DNA from: Lachnospiraceae bacterium AC3007
GTDB lineage: Bacteria > Bacillota > Clostridia > Lachnospirales > Lachnospiraceae
Reading direction: 5' to 3'
DNA: 46,122 nt
Assembly: GCA_000621405.1 (NCBI GenBank)
Contig: JHYK01000021.1
Location: forward strand, 1-46,122
Positions 26,198-35,149 of the stretch are shown here, one piece after another. Under the pieces are notes generated by a model. The model was not told the DNA's origin. It ran no database searches and saw nothing but the letters and a program-made list of their open reading frames with translations. Numbering within the stretch: position 1 is the stretch's first letter; each line of letters begins with the position of its first letter. The position numbers and the translations under genes were made by a program.

Positions 26198-27339
26198 CCC
26201 GCTACCTTGACGCAGTATTCCAGCGTTTCCTTTTCAGTCTCGAATATCTCCTCAAGCGACGGATCCTCGATATGCCTCACGTGCTCCATCGCCTCTCCTA
26301 TCAGATCATAGATCTCTAAGAATCCCGTATCTCCCGCAAGGAACCGCCTTACAGCCGCCTCATTCGCTGCGTTGAAGACCGTAGGCATGTTCCCGCCTTT
26401 ATGCGCGGCGCTTACCGCAAGGGACAGTCCCATAAAAGTCGGATCCGGCTTCTCAAAAGTAAGTGCAGCGGCTTTGAAAAGATCAAGCCTCTCACCGGAC
26501 AGCGGGGCCCTTTCCGGATAATACAGCGCATACTGAATGGGGATATGCATATCGGGAACTCCAAGCTGGGCGATCACTGCCCCGTCACGAAACTGCACTG
26601 CCGAATGCACTATGCTCTGTGGATGGATATAGACTTCTATATCATCTATCGGAACATCAAAGAGCCAGCGCGCCTCCATTATCTCCAGGCCCTTATTTAC
26701 AAGGGTCGAACTGTCTATCGTAACCTTCGGGCCCATATCCCAGTTGGGATGCCGAAGCGCCATCTCGGCTGTCATGTCCTTTAATTCTTCCTTCTTCCTG
26801 CCCCTGAAAGGCCCGCCGGACGCAGTAAGGAGGATCTTCTCTATCTCTTCATGAGAACCGGATCTTAGCGACTGGAATATCGCCGAATGCTCGGAATCAA
26901 CGGGGAGTATCCGCACTCCTCTGCTCCTGGCGAGCGGCATTATGATATGGCCCGCGCATACCAGTGTCTCCTTATTGGCAAGCGCAATATCATGGCCGGC
27001 CTCGATCGCGGCCACTACCGGGCGGATGCCTATCATGCCTACCATGGCTCCGACCACGATATCACCATCGTCCATTGAAGCGATCTCTATGATCCCGTCC
27101 ATGCCTGCAAGTATCCTGCAGCCGGTATCCTGCACTCTCTGTCGAAGGTCCTCTGCCGCCTTCTCGTCAAAAAGCGCCGCGGCCCCCGGATGGAACTCCC
27201 TTATCTGCTCCTCCATGAGATCCACATTGCTCCCCGCCACCAATGCAGTCACTGTAAGATCGCTGTCATGCTCGCGCACTATATCCAGTGTCTGGGTCCC
27301 TATCGAACCTGTAGAACCCAGTATTATAAGCTTTTTCAT
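26191..27339 (-). CDS. dxr: 1-deoxy-D-xylulose 5-phosphate reductoisomerase
   Basis: 382 residues, full length. NADPH motif LGSTGSIGTQTLDIV at the start, then ALANKETLVCAG, the substrate and metal region VDSEHSAIFQ, LTASGGPFRG, HPNWDMGPKVTIDSSTL, and LGVPDMHIPIQYAL. It converts DXP to MEP, the committed step of the non-mevalonate isoprenoid pathway, which feeds undecaprenyl phosphate made by UppS from the same operon. AGGAGT precedes the ATG. Confidence 0.96.
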   Translation of the reverse strand: MKKLIILGSTGSIGTQTLDIVREHDSDLTVTALVAGSNVDLMEEQIREFHPGAAALFDEKAAEDLRQRVQDTGCRILAGMDGIIEIASMDDGDIVVGAMVGMIGIRPVVAAIEAGHDIALANKETLVCAGHIIMPLARSRGVRILPVDSEHSAIFQSLRSGSHEEIEKILLTASGGPFRGRKKEELKDMTAEMALRHPNWDMGPKVTIDSSTLVNKGLEIMEARWLFDVPIDDIEVYIHPQSIVHSAVQFRDGAVIAQLGVPDMHIPIQYALYYPERAPLSGERLDLFKAAALTFEKPDPTFMGLSLAVSAAHKGGNMPTVFNAANEAAVRRFLAGDTGFLEIYDLIGEAMEHVRHIEDPSLEEIFETEKETLEYCVKVAGC

Positions 27340-27372
27340 CTATCCGATACTCCTATGTTTTTTGTGTATGGC

Positions 27373-28197
27373 TCACACGAAGATCTGTGAGAGGATAAAT
27401 ACTATCGGAGCCGTCACTATGACGGAATCAAACCTGTCCAGTATGCCTCCGTGCCCCGGTATCAGCCTGCCGAAGTCTTTGATGTCGTGATTTCTCTTGA
27501 TTGCGCTCGCAGTAAGGTCTCCGAACTGCGAGATCACTGCTCCCACCCCGCATATCACTGCAGGGACCCAGGAAGCATCTCCGAGCTCTATCAGCATCCC
27601 GTACAGAAAGCCGACCACCGTCGCACCCACTACTCCGCCTATCGCGCCTTCCACACTCTTTTTGGGGCTCAGCGCCGGAGTCAGTTTGTGCCTGCCGAGC
27701 AGCATTCCGGAAATATAAGCGCAGGTATCGCAGACCCAGGAGGCTATGAAGATAAGCCATACCAGTTTGAGCCCGTCACGCTCCATACGGGTAAGATATA
27801 CAAAAGACAGCATCACGCCCACATATATCACTCCGAAAAAGACCTGCATCATCTTGGTGGTGGAATACTTCGGGAACTGCAGCACATAGATGATCATCAG
27901 CGCTATGAGAAGCACTATAAGAGTGTAGAAAATAAATACAAACTGGCCTTCCTGACTGACTAAAAGCAGCGTGACATATATGGCCGCTACCCCGATATAT
28001 CCAAATATCTCAAGGGCATCGGGCTTCATATCGTCCCTGTTCTCGGGATCTCTCATGGCTCTCATGAACTCATACAGTCCCTTAACGGATGCAAAGAACA
28101 TGAGGCCCCAAAGATAATAATCTCCGATAAAAAGCGCACTGCCCAGTACCGCCACCAGCACTACTGCGCTGAGCGCTCTGGTCCTAAACCCCGCCAT
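27373..28197 (-). CDS. cdsA: Phosphatidate cytidylyltransferase CdsA
   Basis: About 274 residues and eight membrane segments. The C-terminal CDP-alcohol signature is present: SPKKSVEGAIGG, then SQFGDLTASAIKRNHDIKDF, then IPGHGGILDRFDS. It makes CDP-diacylglycerol from phosphatidic acid and CTP. The ATG at 28197 (MAGFRTRALSAVVLV) is chosen because GAAGGA lies upstream; a start at 28227 is possible. It overlaps uppS by 14 nt, implying coupling. Confidence 0.94.
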   Translation of the reverse strand: MAGFRTRALSAVVLVAVLGSALFIGDYYLWGLMFFASVKGLYEFMRAMRDPENRDDMKPDALEIFGYIGVAAIYVTLLLVSQEGQFVFIFYTLIVLLIALMIIYVLQFPKYSTTKMMQVFFGVIYVGVMLSFVYLTRMERDGLKLVWLIFIASWVCDTCAYISGMLLGRHKLTPALSPKKSVEGAIGGVVGATVVGFLYGMLIELGDASWVPAVICGVGAVISQFGDLTASAIKRNHDIKDFGRLIPGHGGILDRFDSVIVTAPIVFILSQIFV

Positions 28198-28924
28198 ATC
28201 GTCTGTTCCTTCGCGCGTATTCTTCACACGCCTTTATCAGCTCGTCCCTTGTAAAATCAGGCCATGCTACATCAGTAAAATAAAACTCCGTATATGCCAT
28301 CTGATAGAGGAGGAAGTTAGAAAGCCTCTGCTCTCCGGATGTGCGTATCAAAAGATCCGGATCCGGTATATCAGCCGTATCCAGATATCTGCCTATAAGG
28401 TCCTCACTGATATCCTCTGTCTTTACGGTACCCTCAAGAACATCCTCAGCTATCTCTTTTACAGCCCTCTTTATCTCATCGCGGCTGCCGTAGTTGACTG
28501 AGATGACAAGTGTCAGTCCGGTGAGAGTCGACGTGAAGTCCTCAAGCGACTTCATGGACTCACGAAGTTCCGGTGAAAACCGCGTCAGGTCACCGATGAA
28601 TCTCACTCTCATATTGTTTTTGGGGGCTGTCTTAAAAGTGCTCTTGATATAGCTTCCAAAGAGCTTCATGAGCACAGATACCTCTTCCTGAGGTCTTGTC
28701 CAGTTTTCAGTGGAAAAAGCATAGACCGTCAGATATTTTATCCCGATATCCCAGGCTTCACGGCATATCCTCTCGACATTTTCAGCGCCGATCTTATGCC
28801 CGTAAGTCCTGGGTCTGCCTTTTTTCCTGGCCCACCTGCCGTTACCGTCAAGGATTATCGCCACATGCTCCGGTATCCCGTTAGTCAAAAGCGCACTGTC
28901 CCCACTCTGACCGGATGCCGTCAT
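28184..28924 (-). CDS. uppS: Undecaprenyl diphosphate synthase (cis-prenyltransferase)
   Basis: 246 residues. Family motifs in order: HVAIILDGNGRWARKKG (catalytic Asp in ILDGN), YGHKIGAENV, LTVYAFSTENWTRP, DLLIRTSGEQRLSNFLLYQ and EFYFTDVAWPDF. It condenses IPP onto FPP to make the lipid carrier for cell-wall synthesis. The start overlaps the frr stop by 4 nt (ATGA). Confidence 0.95.
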   Translation of the reverse strand: MTASGQSGDSALLTNGIPEHVAIILDGNGRWARKKGRPRTYGHKIGAENVERICREAWDIGIKYLTVYAFSTENWTRPQEEVSVLMKLFGSYIKSTFKTAPKNNMRVRFIGDLTRFSPELRESMKSLEDFTSTLTGLTLVISVNYGSRDEIKRAVKEIAEDVLEGTVKTEDISEDLIGRYLDTADIPDPDLLIRTSGEQRLSNFLLYQMAYTEFYFTDVAWPDFTRDELIKACEEYARRNRRYGGV

Positions 28925-29475
28925 ACCGTCATTATTTCCTTCTCTTTGGCGGCAGCAGACTCATCTACCTTTTTGATATAACTGTCAGTGACCTTCTGAA
29001 GCTGGTCCTGGAGATCCTTAACAGAATCCTCTGACATATCCTCTGTCTTTGTAAGCTTCTTGATATCATCATTACCGTCACGACGGATATTGCGGATGGC
29101 GACCTTGCACTCTTCGGCCTTTTTCTTGACTTCCTTGTTGAGTTCTTTTCTTCTCTCTTCGGAGAGTTCGGGGAACACCAGTCTTATTGTGGTTCCGTCG
29201 CTTCCGGGATTGATGCCTATGTCAGACATCTCGATAGCCTTTATCACTTCCTTGACAAGACTCTTGTCCCAGGGAGTGATGGTTATGATCCTTGCTTCGG
29301 GTATCGCAATATTGCCCACCTGCGCAACCGGGGTAGGAGTTCCGTAATAATCCACCTTGATCCTGTCCAGGATATGGGGATTCGCTCTTCCGGCTCTTAT
29401 CGCCGCATACTCTGATCCGAGATTGTCAAGTGACTTCTGCATCTTGTTCTCATATTTACTGAGTCTTTCATCCAT
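28921..29475 (-). CDS. frr: Ribosome recycling factor
   Basis: 184 residues, the usual length. Conserved AAIRAGRANPHILDRIKVDY, TPVAQVGNIAIPEARIITI, PWDKSLVKEVIKAI, and GSDGTTIRLVFPELSEERR. It dissociates post-termination ribosomes with EF-G. GGGGGT lies 8 nt before the ATG. It follows pyrH by 60 nt. Confidence 0.96.
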   Translation of the reverse strand: MDERLSKYENKMQKSLDNLGSEYAAIRAGRANPHILDRIKVDYYGTPTPVAQVGNIAIPEARIITITPWDKSLVKEVIKAIEMSDIGINPGSDGTTIRLVFPELSEERRKELNKEVKKKAEECKVAIRNIRRDGNDDIKKLTKTEDMSEDSVKDLQDQLQKVTDSYIKKVDESAAAKEKEIMTV

Positions 29476-29535
29476 TATTCGTACCCCCTTGTATCAGTTA
29501 TGCGCGGCAGACCAGCCGGCTGTCATTCCGCCCTG

Positions 29536-30234
29536 TCAGACCGTGATCCTTGTTCCGATGTTTTCATCATTTGCGGCTCTTACGATACTGTCCTTACCGT
29601 CCAGCCCGAATACTATCATGGGAACTCTGTGCTCCAGAGCCATGATCGAAGCCGTCATATCTATTACCTGAAGCTTCTGTTCGACCACCTCTTCGATGGT
29701 GAGCTCATCATATTTCTTCGCATCAGGATTGGTCTTCGGATCACTGTCATATACTCCGTCCACTGCTTTTGCAAGCAGTATCACATCTGCTTCCACCTCT
29801 ATGGCTCTTAAGATTATGCCGGTATCCGTGGAAAAGTACGGATGTCCCGTGCCTCCTGCAAAGAAGACGACCATACCTTTCGCAAAGTATTTATTCGCCC
29901 TGTCCTTGGAGAAGAGCTTTGTCATCGATCCTATCTCAAACGGGGTAAGTATGCTTGTCATCATACCCTCCGTCCTGAAGATCTCCGACACATAGATACA
30001 GTTCATCACGGTAGCCAGCATTCCTATCTGGTCGGCCTTGGTCCTGTCGATGCTCTCGGAAGACCTGCCGCGCCAGAAGTTACCTCCGCCGATCACTATG
30101 CCGACCTCGGTACCCTTGTCAATAAGGGTCTTAACCTGCCTGGCTACCCTTTTCACTGTCGGTTCGTCAAAGCCGGTCTTTTTATTACCGGCCATAGCCT
30201 CACCGGAAAGCTTCAGCAGAATGCGTTTTGTCAT
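29536..30234 (-). CDS. pyrH: UMP kinase
   Basis: 232 residues. Amino-acid-kinase fold with ILLKLSGEAMAG, IVIGGGNFWRG, ADQIGMLATVMNCIY, GTGHPYFSTDTGIILRAIE (UMP site) and AKAVDGVYDSDPKTNPDAKK. It phosphorylates UMP to UDP. AAGGAG precedes the ATG. It starts 3 nt after the bactofilin stop, so it is co-transcribed with that gene. Confidence 0.96.
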   Translation of the reverse strand: MTKRILLKLSGEAMAGNKKTGFDEPTVKRVARQVKTLIDKGTEVGIVIGGGNFWRGRSSESIDRTKADQIGMLATVMNCIYVSEIFRTEGMMTSILTPFEIGSMTKLFSKDRANKYFAKGMVVFFAGGTGHPYFSTDTGIILRAIEVEADVILLAKAVDGVYDSDPKTNPDAKKYDELTIEEVVEQKLQVIDMTASIMALEHRVPMIVFGLDGKDSIVRAANDENIGTRITV

Positions 30235-30237
30235 TTA

Positions 30238-32019
30238 TCACTCCTTCAGATCCTGGAAGAAAGATGTCGGGCTCACATCCGCATAGCACTGTGAGCAGTG
30301 TCCCTCAATGACTGCACCGTTATTGATCTGCACTGACTTGGACTTAATATTGCCCATCACTATGGCAGATGTATCGAGTATCACGGGGCCATGTACATCT
30401 ATGTCACCCTTGACCGCTCCGGCAATGACAGCCGATGTACCGGTAACATTACCCAGTATCACGGATGCCTGTCCGATCTTCACGGAACCGGTACTGTTAA
30501 TCTCACCTGTTATCTTTGCCGAATCTGCAAAGATCTCTCCGGCCTTTGAGTCTCCTGTGATCGATCCGGAGATCGTAAGCTTGCCCTTGATGGCTATATT
30601 GCCGTGGATAGATCCTATAACCTCAAGAGAGCCTTCGGAAGTCACATCTCCATTGATGGTCATGCCCTGTGTGATAACAGATGACTCATCTGTAGCGGGT
30701 CCGTCTTCAATGTCAAATTCATTAACGTCAGTCATTTTTACATTCTCCTCAAAAATTGAAATATCAGCTTTTACATCCGCTACAGTCTCTGCCGCAGCAG
30801 CAGCTGCGATCATATCGGATGCAGGATCCTCCGCAAGATCATGGAAAGCAATGGGTGCTTCCTCTTCCTCGCTGACCGGCTCCTCTGCTACAGGCTCCTC
30901 TGCGGAAACCGCCACAAGATCCGGTATCGGCTCGGGCTCAGGCTCAGGCTCCGGCTCGGGTATCGGCTCCGGCTCGGGCTCCGGTATCGGCTCCGGCTCC
31001 GGCTCGGGTATCGGCTCCGGTTCGGGCTCGGGCTCAGGCTCAGGCTCGGGTATCGGCTCGGGCTCAGGCTCCGGTTCGGGTATCGGCTCCGGTTCAGGCT
31101 CGGGCTCAGGCTCCGGCTCGGGTATCGGCTCCGGTTCGGGCTCGGGTATCGGCTCGGGCTCGGGTATTGGCTCAGGCTCAGGCTCCGGTATCGGCTCCGG
31201 TTCGGGCTCAGGCTCAGGCTCCGGTATCGGCTCCGGCTCGGGCTCGGGTTCAGGTTCAGGCTCCGGCTCGGGCTCCGGTATCGGCTCCGGCTCGGGCTCG
31301 GGTTCAGGTTCAGGCTCCGGCTCGATAATGGGCTCCGGCTCGATAACGGGCTCCGGCATAGAAGCCAGCATCTCTTCGAGATTGATCTCAGGCTCAGCAG
31401 CAGATCCCTCATCGGGAACCACTTCCGGTATCTCTTCAACCTCAGGCGCATCTCCGGATATACCGAAGCTTACATCATCAAAGTTGTCGATATCTTCTGC
31501 AACCTCAGACATGGGCACGCCTTCTGCTTCTGATTCCTCCTGTATAGCCATCAGGATAGAGTCACTGTCATCAGATGGCATATCCTGCACAAAGTCCATC
31601 CCCAGATCTGCGGGTATATCCAGATCGGGCATAGCGACCGTCTCTGTTCCGGGCATAATGACCGGCTCCTGCATGGCGACGGTTCCAGCATCGGGAACTA
31701 CTGCAGGCTCAGGCATAGCAGCGATCCCCTCATCGGGAAAAACTGACGGCTCCGGCTCGCCCATATTAGCGGACATATCAAGATCCATAAAAGAAAGCTG
31801 CTCGAGATCCATCGAACCGGTACCGGCCGAAGCAAGATCATCAAGCAGGGGATCCGGCTTCTCTGCCCTGACCTCGTCCATAAGCTCCTGGACAAGAGAA
31901 TCAGTGCTTTTAACGGCAGGCGCAGGTGCAGGCGTCGAAGCAGGCGCCTTACTCTCTGCCGCTGCAAGCTCGTCTACAGCCTGCGACAGATCCGCCTTAA
32001 AATCCTTGAAAAAACCCAT
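30238..32019 (-). CDS. Bactofilin-family protein with long Pro-Glu repeat region
   Basis: 593 residues. The N-terminus ([18 protein letters not shown]) could be an amphipathic membrane-binding helix. Residues ~25-225 are acidic and disordered, residues ~225-370 are an almost pure Pro-Glu repeat broken by Ile (units such as [11 protein letters not shown]), and residues ~430-590 form the bactofilin beta-helix ([60 protein letters not shown]). Bactofilins polymerise without nucleotide and position cell-wall enzymes. The family is usually 120-200 residues, so the N-terminal extension is exceptional. It is upstream of pyrH and downstream of a polysaccharide deacetylase gene. Confidence 0.88.
   Translation of the reverse strand: MGFFKDFKADLSQAVDELAAAESKAPASTPAPAPAVKSTDSLVQELMDEVRAEKPDPLLDDLASAGTGSMDLEQLSFMDLDMSANMGEPEPSVFPDEGIAAMPEPAVVPDAGTVAMQEPVIMPGTETVAMPDLDIPADLGMDFVQDMPSDDSDSILMAIQEESEAEGVPMSEVAEDIDNFDDVSFGISGDAPEVEEIPEVVPDEGSAAEPEINLEEMLASMPEPVIEPEPIIEPEPEPEPEPEPEPIPEPEPEPEPEPEPEPEPIPEPEPEPEPEPIPEPEPEPIPEPEPIPEPEPEPIPEPEPEPEPEPEPIPEPEPEPEPIPEPEPEPEPEPEPIPEPEPEPIPEPEPEPIPEPEPEPEPEPIPDLVAVSAEEPVAEEPVSEEEEAPIAFHDLAEDPASDMIAAAAAAETVADVKADISIFEENVKMTDVNEFDIEDGPATDESSVITQGMTINGDVTSEGSLEVIGSIHGNIAIKGKLTISGSITGDSKAGEIFADSAKITGEINSTGSVKIGQASVILGNVTGTSAVIAGAVKGDIDVHGPVILDTSAIVMGNIKSKSVQINNGAVIEGHCSQCYADVSPTSFFQDLKE
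30912..31340 (-). repeat. Pro-Glu coding repeat tract in the bactofilin gene
   Basis: About 430 bp of alternating Pro and Glu codons (plus-strand units GGCTCCGGCTCGGGTATC with synonymous variants), interrupted at irregular intervals by an Ile codon. The hexanucleotide nature invites length change by slippage. Third-position variation shows it is not a single recent expansion. It also creates a long antisense frame of Gly-Ser repeats that is not a gene. Confidence 0.85.
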
Positions 32020-32057
32020 CTGACTCCTCCTTGAAATTCACTTTATTGAGACCTTCG

Positions 32058-32978
32058 TCAATACATGACCTGCTGTATCACAGGAGTCGTATCGTCGATA
32101 AGGCAAAACTGCGCATCATGCGCAAGAAGATCCTCGACTATCTCCGGGAGAGCATCCACGGTACTGTCGTGATTATCAGAATCATGAAGCAGGATGATAG
32201 CGGACCTGTAATCGCCTATATTACCCATAACACCCGATATGATAGAGTCTTTCGGATACGACTGGCCGCTCCGGTCTCCGGGATAAATGTTCCAGTCGTA
32301 GTACTCGTATCCTCTTTCATGCAGTATATCTGCAAAGGTACTCATAGGCTTCCCGCTGACAGTATTTCCGCTGCCTCCGGGAAAACGATAAATCTTAGTA
32401 TCAACACCTGTTTCATTATAGATTAGCGAGTGTATTTTATCAAGGTCAGTTTCAAATGCCTCCTCCGATGAGTATATTTCCGAATACTTATGGGAATAGG
32501 AATGCATGGCGATCTGATTTCCATCTTCCACGATGCGTTTGTATAGAGGTCTGAGGCCCGGATCATCGGATGCCGTGCCGTTGACAAAGAAGGTCGCATG
32601 GACATTATGGCGCTTAAGGATGTCGAGGATCTCGGCTGTATTCGAACTCGGCCCGTCATCAAATGTAAGATACACCCTCAGCACACCGTCATCCGTCTCT
32701 CCTGTCTCACCTGTCTCTCCCGTCCCTCCTTCAGCGCTCGCGCCAAAAGTGACGATATTCTCAGGCTTCACCTCAGTACTGTCGGAATCAGGATCGACGA
32801 TATAATTAGATACGAGGGTCTGTTCGACGTAGCTGTTCAGGGATACGCTTTTGAGTCTCCGATTTATGTCAACCACATTTACAACGGATATCACGGAAAT
32901 GATCAATGCGATAAGCGATACTATGATAGGTCCCGCTACTATCAACCTTTTTATCATCTTCACTCTGTCTTCATGCAT
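32058..32978 (-). CDS. Membrane-anchored polysaccharide (peptidoglycan) deacetylase
   Basis: About 306 residues. N-terminal TM (~12-34), a short linker, then a NodB homology domain: VYLTFDDGPSSNTAEIL (catalytic Asp and metal Asp), NQIAMHSYSHKYSEI (metal His pair), YRFPGGSGNT, YYDWNIYPGD and AIILLHDSDNH. It removes N-acetyl groups from cell-wall glycans outside the membrane, usually giving lysozyme resistance. The start is uncertain: a TATAAT-like box lies very close upstream of the ATG at 32978, so translation may begin at a later in-frame start. Confidence 0.88.
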   Translation of the reverse strand: MHEDRVKMIKRLIVAGPIIVSLIALIISVISVVNVVDINRRLKSVSLNSYVEQTLVSNYIVDPDSDSTEVKPENIVTFGASAEGGTGETGETGETDDGVLRVYLTFDDGPSSNTAEILDILKRHNVHATFFVNGTASDDPGLRPLYKRIVEDGNQIAMHSYSHKYSEIYSSEEAFETDLDKIHSLIYNETGVDTKIYRFPGGSGNTVSGKPMSTFADILHERGYEYYDWNIYPGDRSGQSYPKDSIISGVMGNIGDYRSAIILLHDSDNHDSTVDALPEIVEDLLAHDAQFCLIDDTTPVIQQVMY

Positions 32979-33013
32979 GGTCACTATTATACCGATTTTG
33001 GGGGTCTGCTTCT

Positions 33014-33031
33014 ATCCACTAGATGTAGTGG
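33014..33031. promoter_or_regulatory. Perfect palindrome upstream of the deacetylase gene
   Basis: TCCACTA and TAGTGGA flank a 4-nt centre (GATG), about 35 bp upstream of the deacetylase start. It could be an operator or a short terminator stem. There is no T-tract, so an operator is slightly favoured. Confidence 0.3.
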
Positions 33032-33121
33032 ACATAGGGTTTTACTGCCACGATAATGTTTGGGACCTGCGAATAAATCGGGGATATGCCGGAAGATGTG
33101 CCAGATAACTTCATTTTTCAA

Positions 33122-33150
33122 TTGACACGGGAAATGTCAGGTGTTAATAT
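33122..33150 (+). promoter_or_regulatory. Promoter of the tRNA-Leu gene
   Basis: TTGACA (33122-33127), a 17-nt spacer and TAATAT (33145-33150) end 27 bp before the mature tRNA 5' end. Confidence 0.75.
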
Positions 33151-33177
33151 ATCATTTGCGTCCGAAAAAGGACACCT

Positions 33178-33261
33178 GCGGAGGTGTCGGAACTGGCAGA
33201 CGAGCTAGACTAAGGATCTAGTGACAGCAATGTCGTGAGGGTTCAAGTCCCTTCCTCCGCA
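33178..33261 (+). tRNA. tRNA-Leu (anticodon AAG)
   Basis: 84 nt with acceptor stem GCGGAGG/CCTCCGC, discriminator A, anticodon arm CTAGA-CTAAGGA-TCTAG giving anticodon AAG, a long variable arm typical of class II tRNAs, and T-arm GGG-TTCAAGT-CCC. CCA is not encoded. AAG requires A34 to be deaminated to inosine to read CUU/CUC well, an uncommon choice for bacterial leucine. Own promoter and terminator flank it. Confidence 0.93.
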
Positions 33262-33275
33262 TGGTCAATAAAAAA

Positions 33276-33308
33276 GGATCAGGGTATATACCCTGATCCT
33301 TTTCTTTT
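33276..33308 (+). terminator. Terminator of the tRNA-Leu gene
   Basis: GGATCAGGGTAT and ATACCCTGATCC form a perfect 12-bp inverted repeat followed by TTTTCTTTT, 14 bp after the tRNA. Confidence 0.85.
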
Positions 33309-33326
33309 GGTCAGGCAATCGTGCGC

Positions 33327-33340
33327 CCCTTCCTCCGCAT
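33327..33340 (+). repeat. Copy of the tRNA-Leu 3' end (att-like)
   Basis: CCCTTCCTCCGCAT repeats the tRNA T-stem and acceptor 3' sequence (33249-33262) 78 bp downstream. Such duplications arise when an element integrates into a tRNA 3' end or when a tandem tRNA copy decays. Nothing but a terminator separates the two now. Confidence 0.55.
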
Positions 33341-33406
33341 AGACCTCTTTTATTATCAGTCGTATAATATAACAATGCCGAAATACAGGAAGGAAGCAAT
33401 ACAGAC

Positions 33407-34675
33407 TTGAAAATTAAAACAATCCAAAAGACATATGATGAAGTCTGCCGGATAAAGCCTCCCCGGCATATCAGGCCAAAGAAACCGAGCAGGATCTTAA
33501 GGGCGCTGATGCGCGCTCTTTCCGTACCCGATCTCAAGGCTGTCGACTTTTCTTATACAACAAAGAATATGGACCCGGCCGGCGCCGGACCGTGGCTCAT
33601 CCTTATGAATCATTCCAGTTTTCTCGATCTTGAGATGGCCTCTCATTTGATACCGATGCCCTATAACATAGTATGCACCTCGGACGGGCTTGTGGGTAAA
33701 GAAAAGCTGATGCGCCATCTGGGCTGCATCCCCACACACAAATTTGTCAGTGATGTGTCTCTTATTTCCGATCTTAACTATGCGCTGAACACAAACGGCA
33801 CCAGCGTGTTGATGTACCCCGAAGCCAGCTATTCATTTGACGGGACAGCCACCAGACTTCCCAGGAAAATGGGGGTCTTATTCAAACTGCTCAAGGTACC
33901 GGTAGTAATGATAACAACCTACGGCTCCTTTGCAAGAGATCCCCTGTACAACAATCTTCAAAAGAGAAAAGTCAAAGTGCATGCCACAATGGAATGTCTC
34001 CTGACTCCTGAGGAAATAAAGGATAAAACCGTGGATAATATAGATACCATCCTCGATGAAGCCTTTTCTTTTGACTATTTCAAATGGCAGAAAGACAACA
34101 ACATCCGGATAACGGAGAACTTCCGGGCTGACGGTCTGAACAGGATCCTCTACAAATGCCCTCATTGCATGAGCGAGGGACAGACCGAAGGCAGGGGCAC
34201 TTCTTTTATCTGCCACAACTGCGGTGTCACCTATGATATGGACGAATACGGCCGGTTAAAAGCCAGAGACACGGATACTGCATTCTCACATATCCCGGAC
34301 TGGTACGCCTGGGAGAGACAGTGTGTGAGGGATGAGATAATGGCCGGAAAATACAATCTCGATACAGATGTAAATATTGGAATAATAACAGATTACAAAG
34401 CATTGTATATGGTTGGCAGAGGACATCTGCATCACGGACCTGAGGGCTTTGAGCTTGACGGATGCGAAGGTAAGCTCTCTTACAGTCAGCGTCCCGAGAA
34501 GAGTTACAGCTGCTACAGCGATTATTACTGGTATGAGATCGGAGATGTCATCTGTATAGGTAATAACGATATTCTTTATTACTGCTTCCCCGACAGGAAA
34601 GATGTCGTAGCGAAAGTAAGGATCGCCACTGAAGAACTGTATAAAATGAAGCAGGGAAAGGTCACACGCTCATGA
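33407..34675 (+). CDS. PlsC-like acyltransferase with zinc ribbon and novel C-terminal region
   Basis: 422 residues. The acyltransferase domain (~45-230) has the HX4D motif NHSSFLDLEM, then GCIPTHKF and the YPEASYSFDG block that replaces the usual FPEGTRS. A zinc ribbon follows (CPHC, then CHNC about 20 residues later, near 258-282), then an unassigned ~140-residue aromatic-rich C-terminus. It probably moves an acyl chain to a lysophospholipid or other glycerol-phosphate lipid at the membrane. The first in-frame codon with any upstream GGAAGG is TTG at 33407; no ATG alternative is convincing. It overlaps the convergent PTP gene by 6 bp. Confidence 0.75.
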   Translation: MKIKTIQKTYDEVCRIKPPRHIRPKKPSRILRALMRALSVPDLKAVDFSYTTKNMDPAGAGPWLILMNHSSFLDLEMASHLIPMPYNIVCTSDGLVGKEKLMRHLGCIPTHKFVSDVSLISDLNYALNTNGTSVLMYPEASYSFDGTATRLPRKMGVLFKLLKVPVVMITTYGSFARDPLYNNLQKRKVKVHATMECLLTPEEIKDKTVDNIDTILDEAFSFDYFKWQKDNNIRITENFRADGLNRILYKCPHCMSEGQTEGRGTSFICHNCGVTYDMDEYGRLKARDTDTAFSHIPDWYAWERQCVRDEIMAGKYNLDTDVNIGIITDYKALYMVGRGHLHHGPEGFELDGCEGKLSYSQRPEKSYSCYSDYYWYEIGDVICIGNNDILYYCFPDRKDVVAKVRIATEELYKMKQGKVTRS

Positions 34676-35149
34676 CCTCTGATCGGTCAGGATCTTAAGA
34701 AGCGCAGTGCAGCCTTTCTCGACATCACGCCAGGTACTCTCGAAGTCCCTTGTGTACCAGGGATCTGCTACACCTCTCCCCTTCTCGTCCGTGTAATCCA
34801 TGAGAAGGCTGAGCTTACCGTCAGGATCACCGCCGAAGATCCTCTTCATATCATACATATTCTCGGTATCCATCCCTATGATCAGATCATACCTGTCATA
34901 ATCAGAGCGCACCGCAAGTCTGGCCCGCTTATCACCGGGATCGATGCCATTTTCGAGAAGTTTCTTTCTTGCAGGAGGATACACCGGATTACCCACTCCG
35001 TTCCATATCTCCTCGGTGGTTGTCGCAGCAGATTCGATGACAAATTCTTCCGACAAACCTTCCTTCTCAACCATATCCTTCATCACAAATTCTGCCATAG
35101 GTGACCGGCAGATATTGCCGTGGCAGACGAATAATACTTTTATCGGCAT
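34670..35149 (-). CDS. Low-molecular-weight protein tyrosine phosphatase
   Basis: 159 residues. Catalytic P-loop CHGNICRS (nucleophile Cys9, Arg15) right at the N-terminus and the general-acid Asp in ADPWYTRDFESTW near residue 125, a complete LMW-PTP. In Firmicutes these reverse tyrosine or arginine phosphorylation of kinases and exopolysaccharide enzymes. The 5' end is duplicated: broken copies of the first 11-14 codons occur at 40110 and 38193, and the region upstream of the ATG is repeated ~5 kb away. Confidence 0.92.
   Translation of the reverse strand: MPIKVLFVCHGNICRSPMAEFVMKDMVEKEGLSEEFVIESAATTTEEIWNGVGNPVYPPARKKLLENGIDPGDKRARLAVRSDYDRYDLIIGMDTENMYDMKRIFGGDPDGKLSLLMDYTDEKGRGVADPWYTRDFESTWRDVEKGCTALLKILTDQRS

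Noticed and set aside
30308-32023. 571-codon plus-strand frame rich in Gly-Ser repeats
   Set aside because: It is the antisense of the bactofilin Pro-Glu codons; the minus strand has the ribosome binding site and a recognisable domain.
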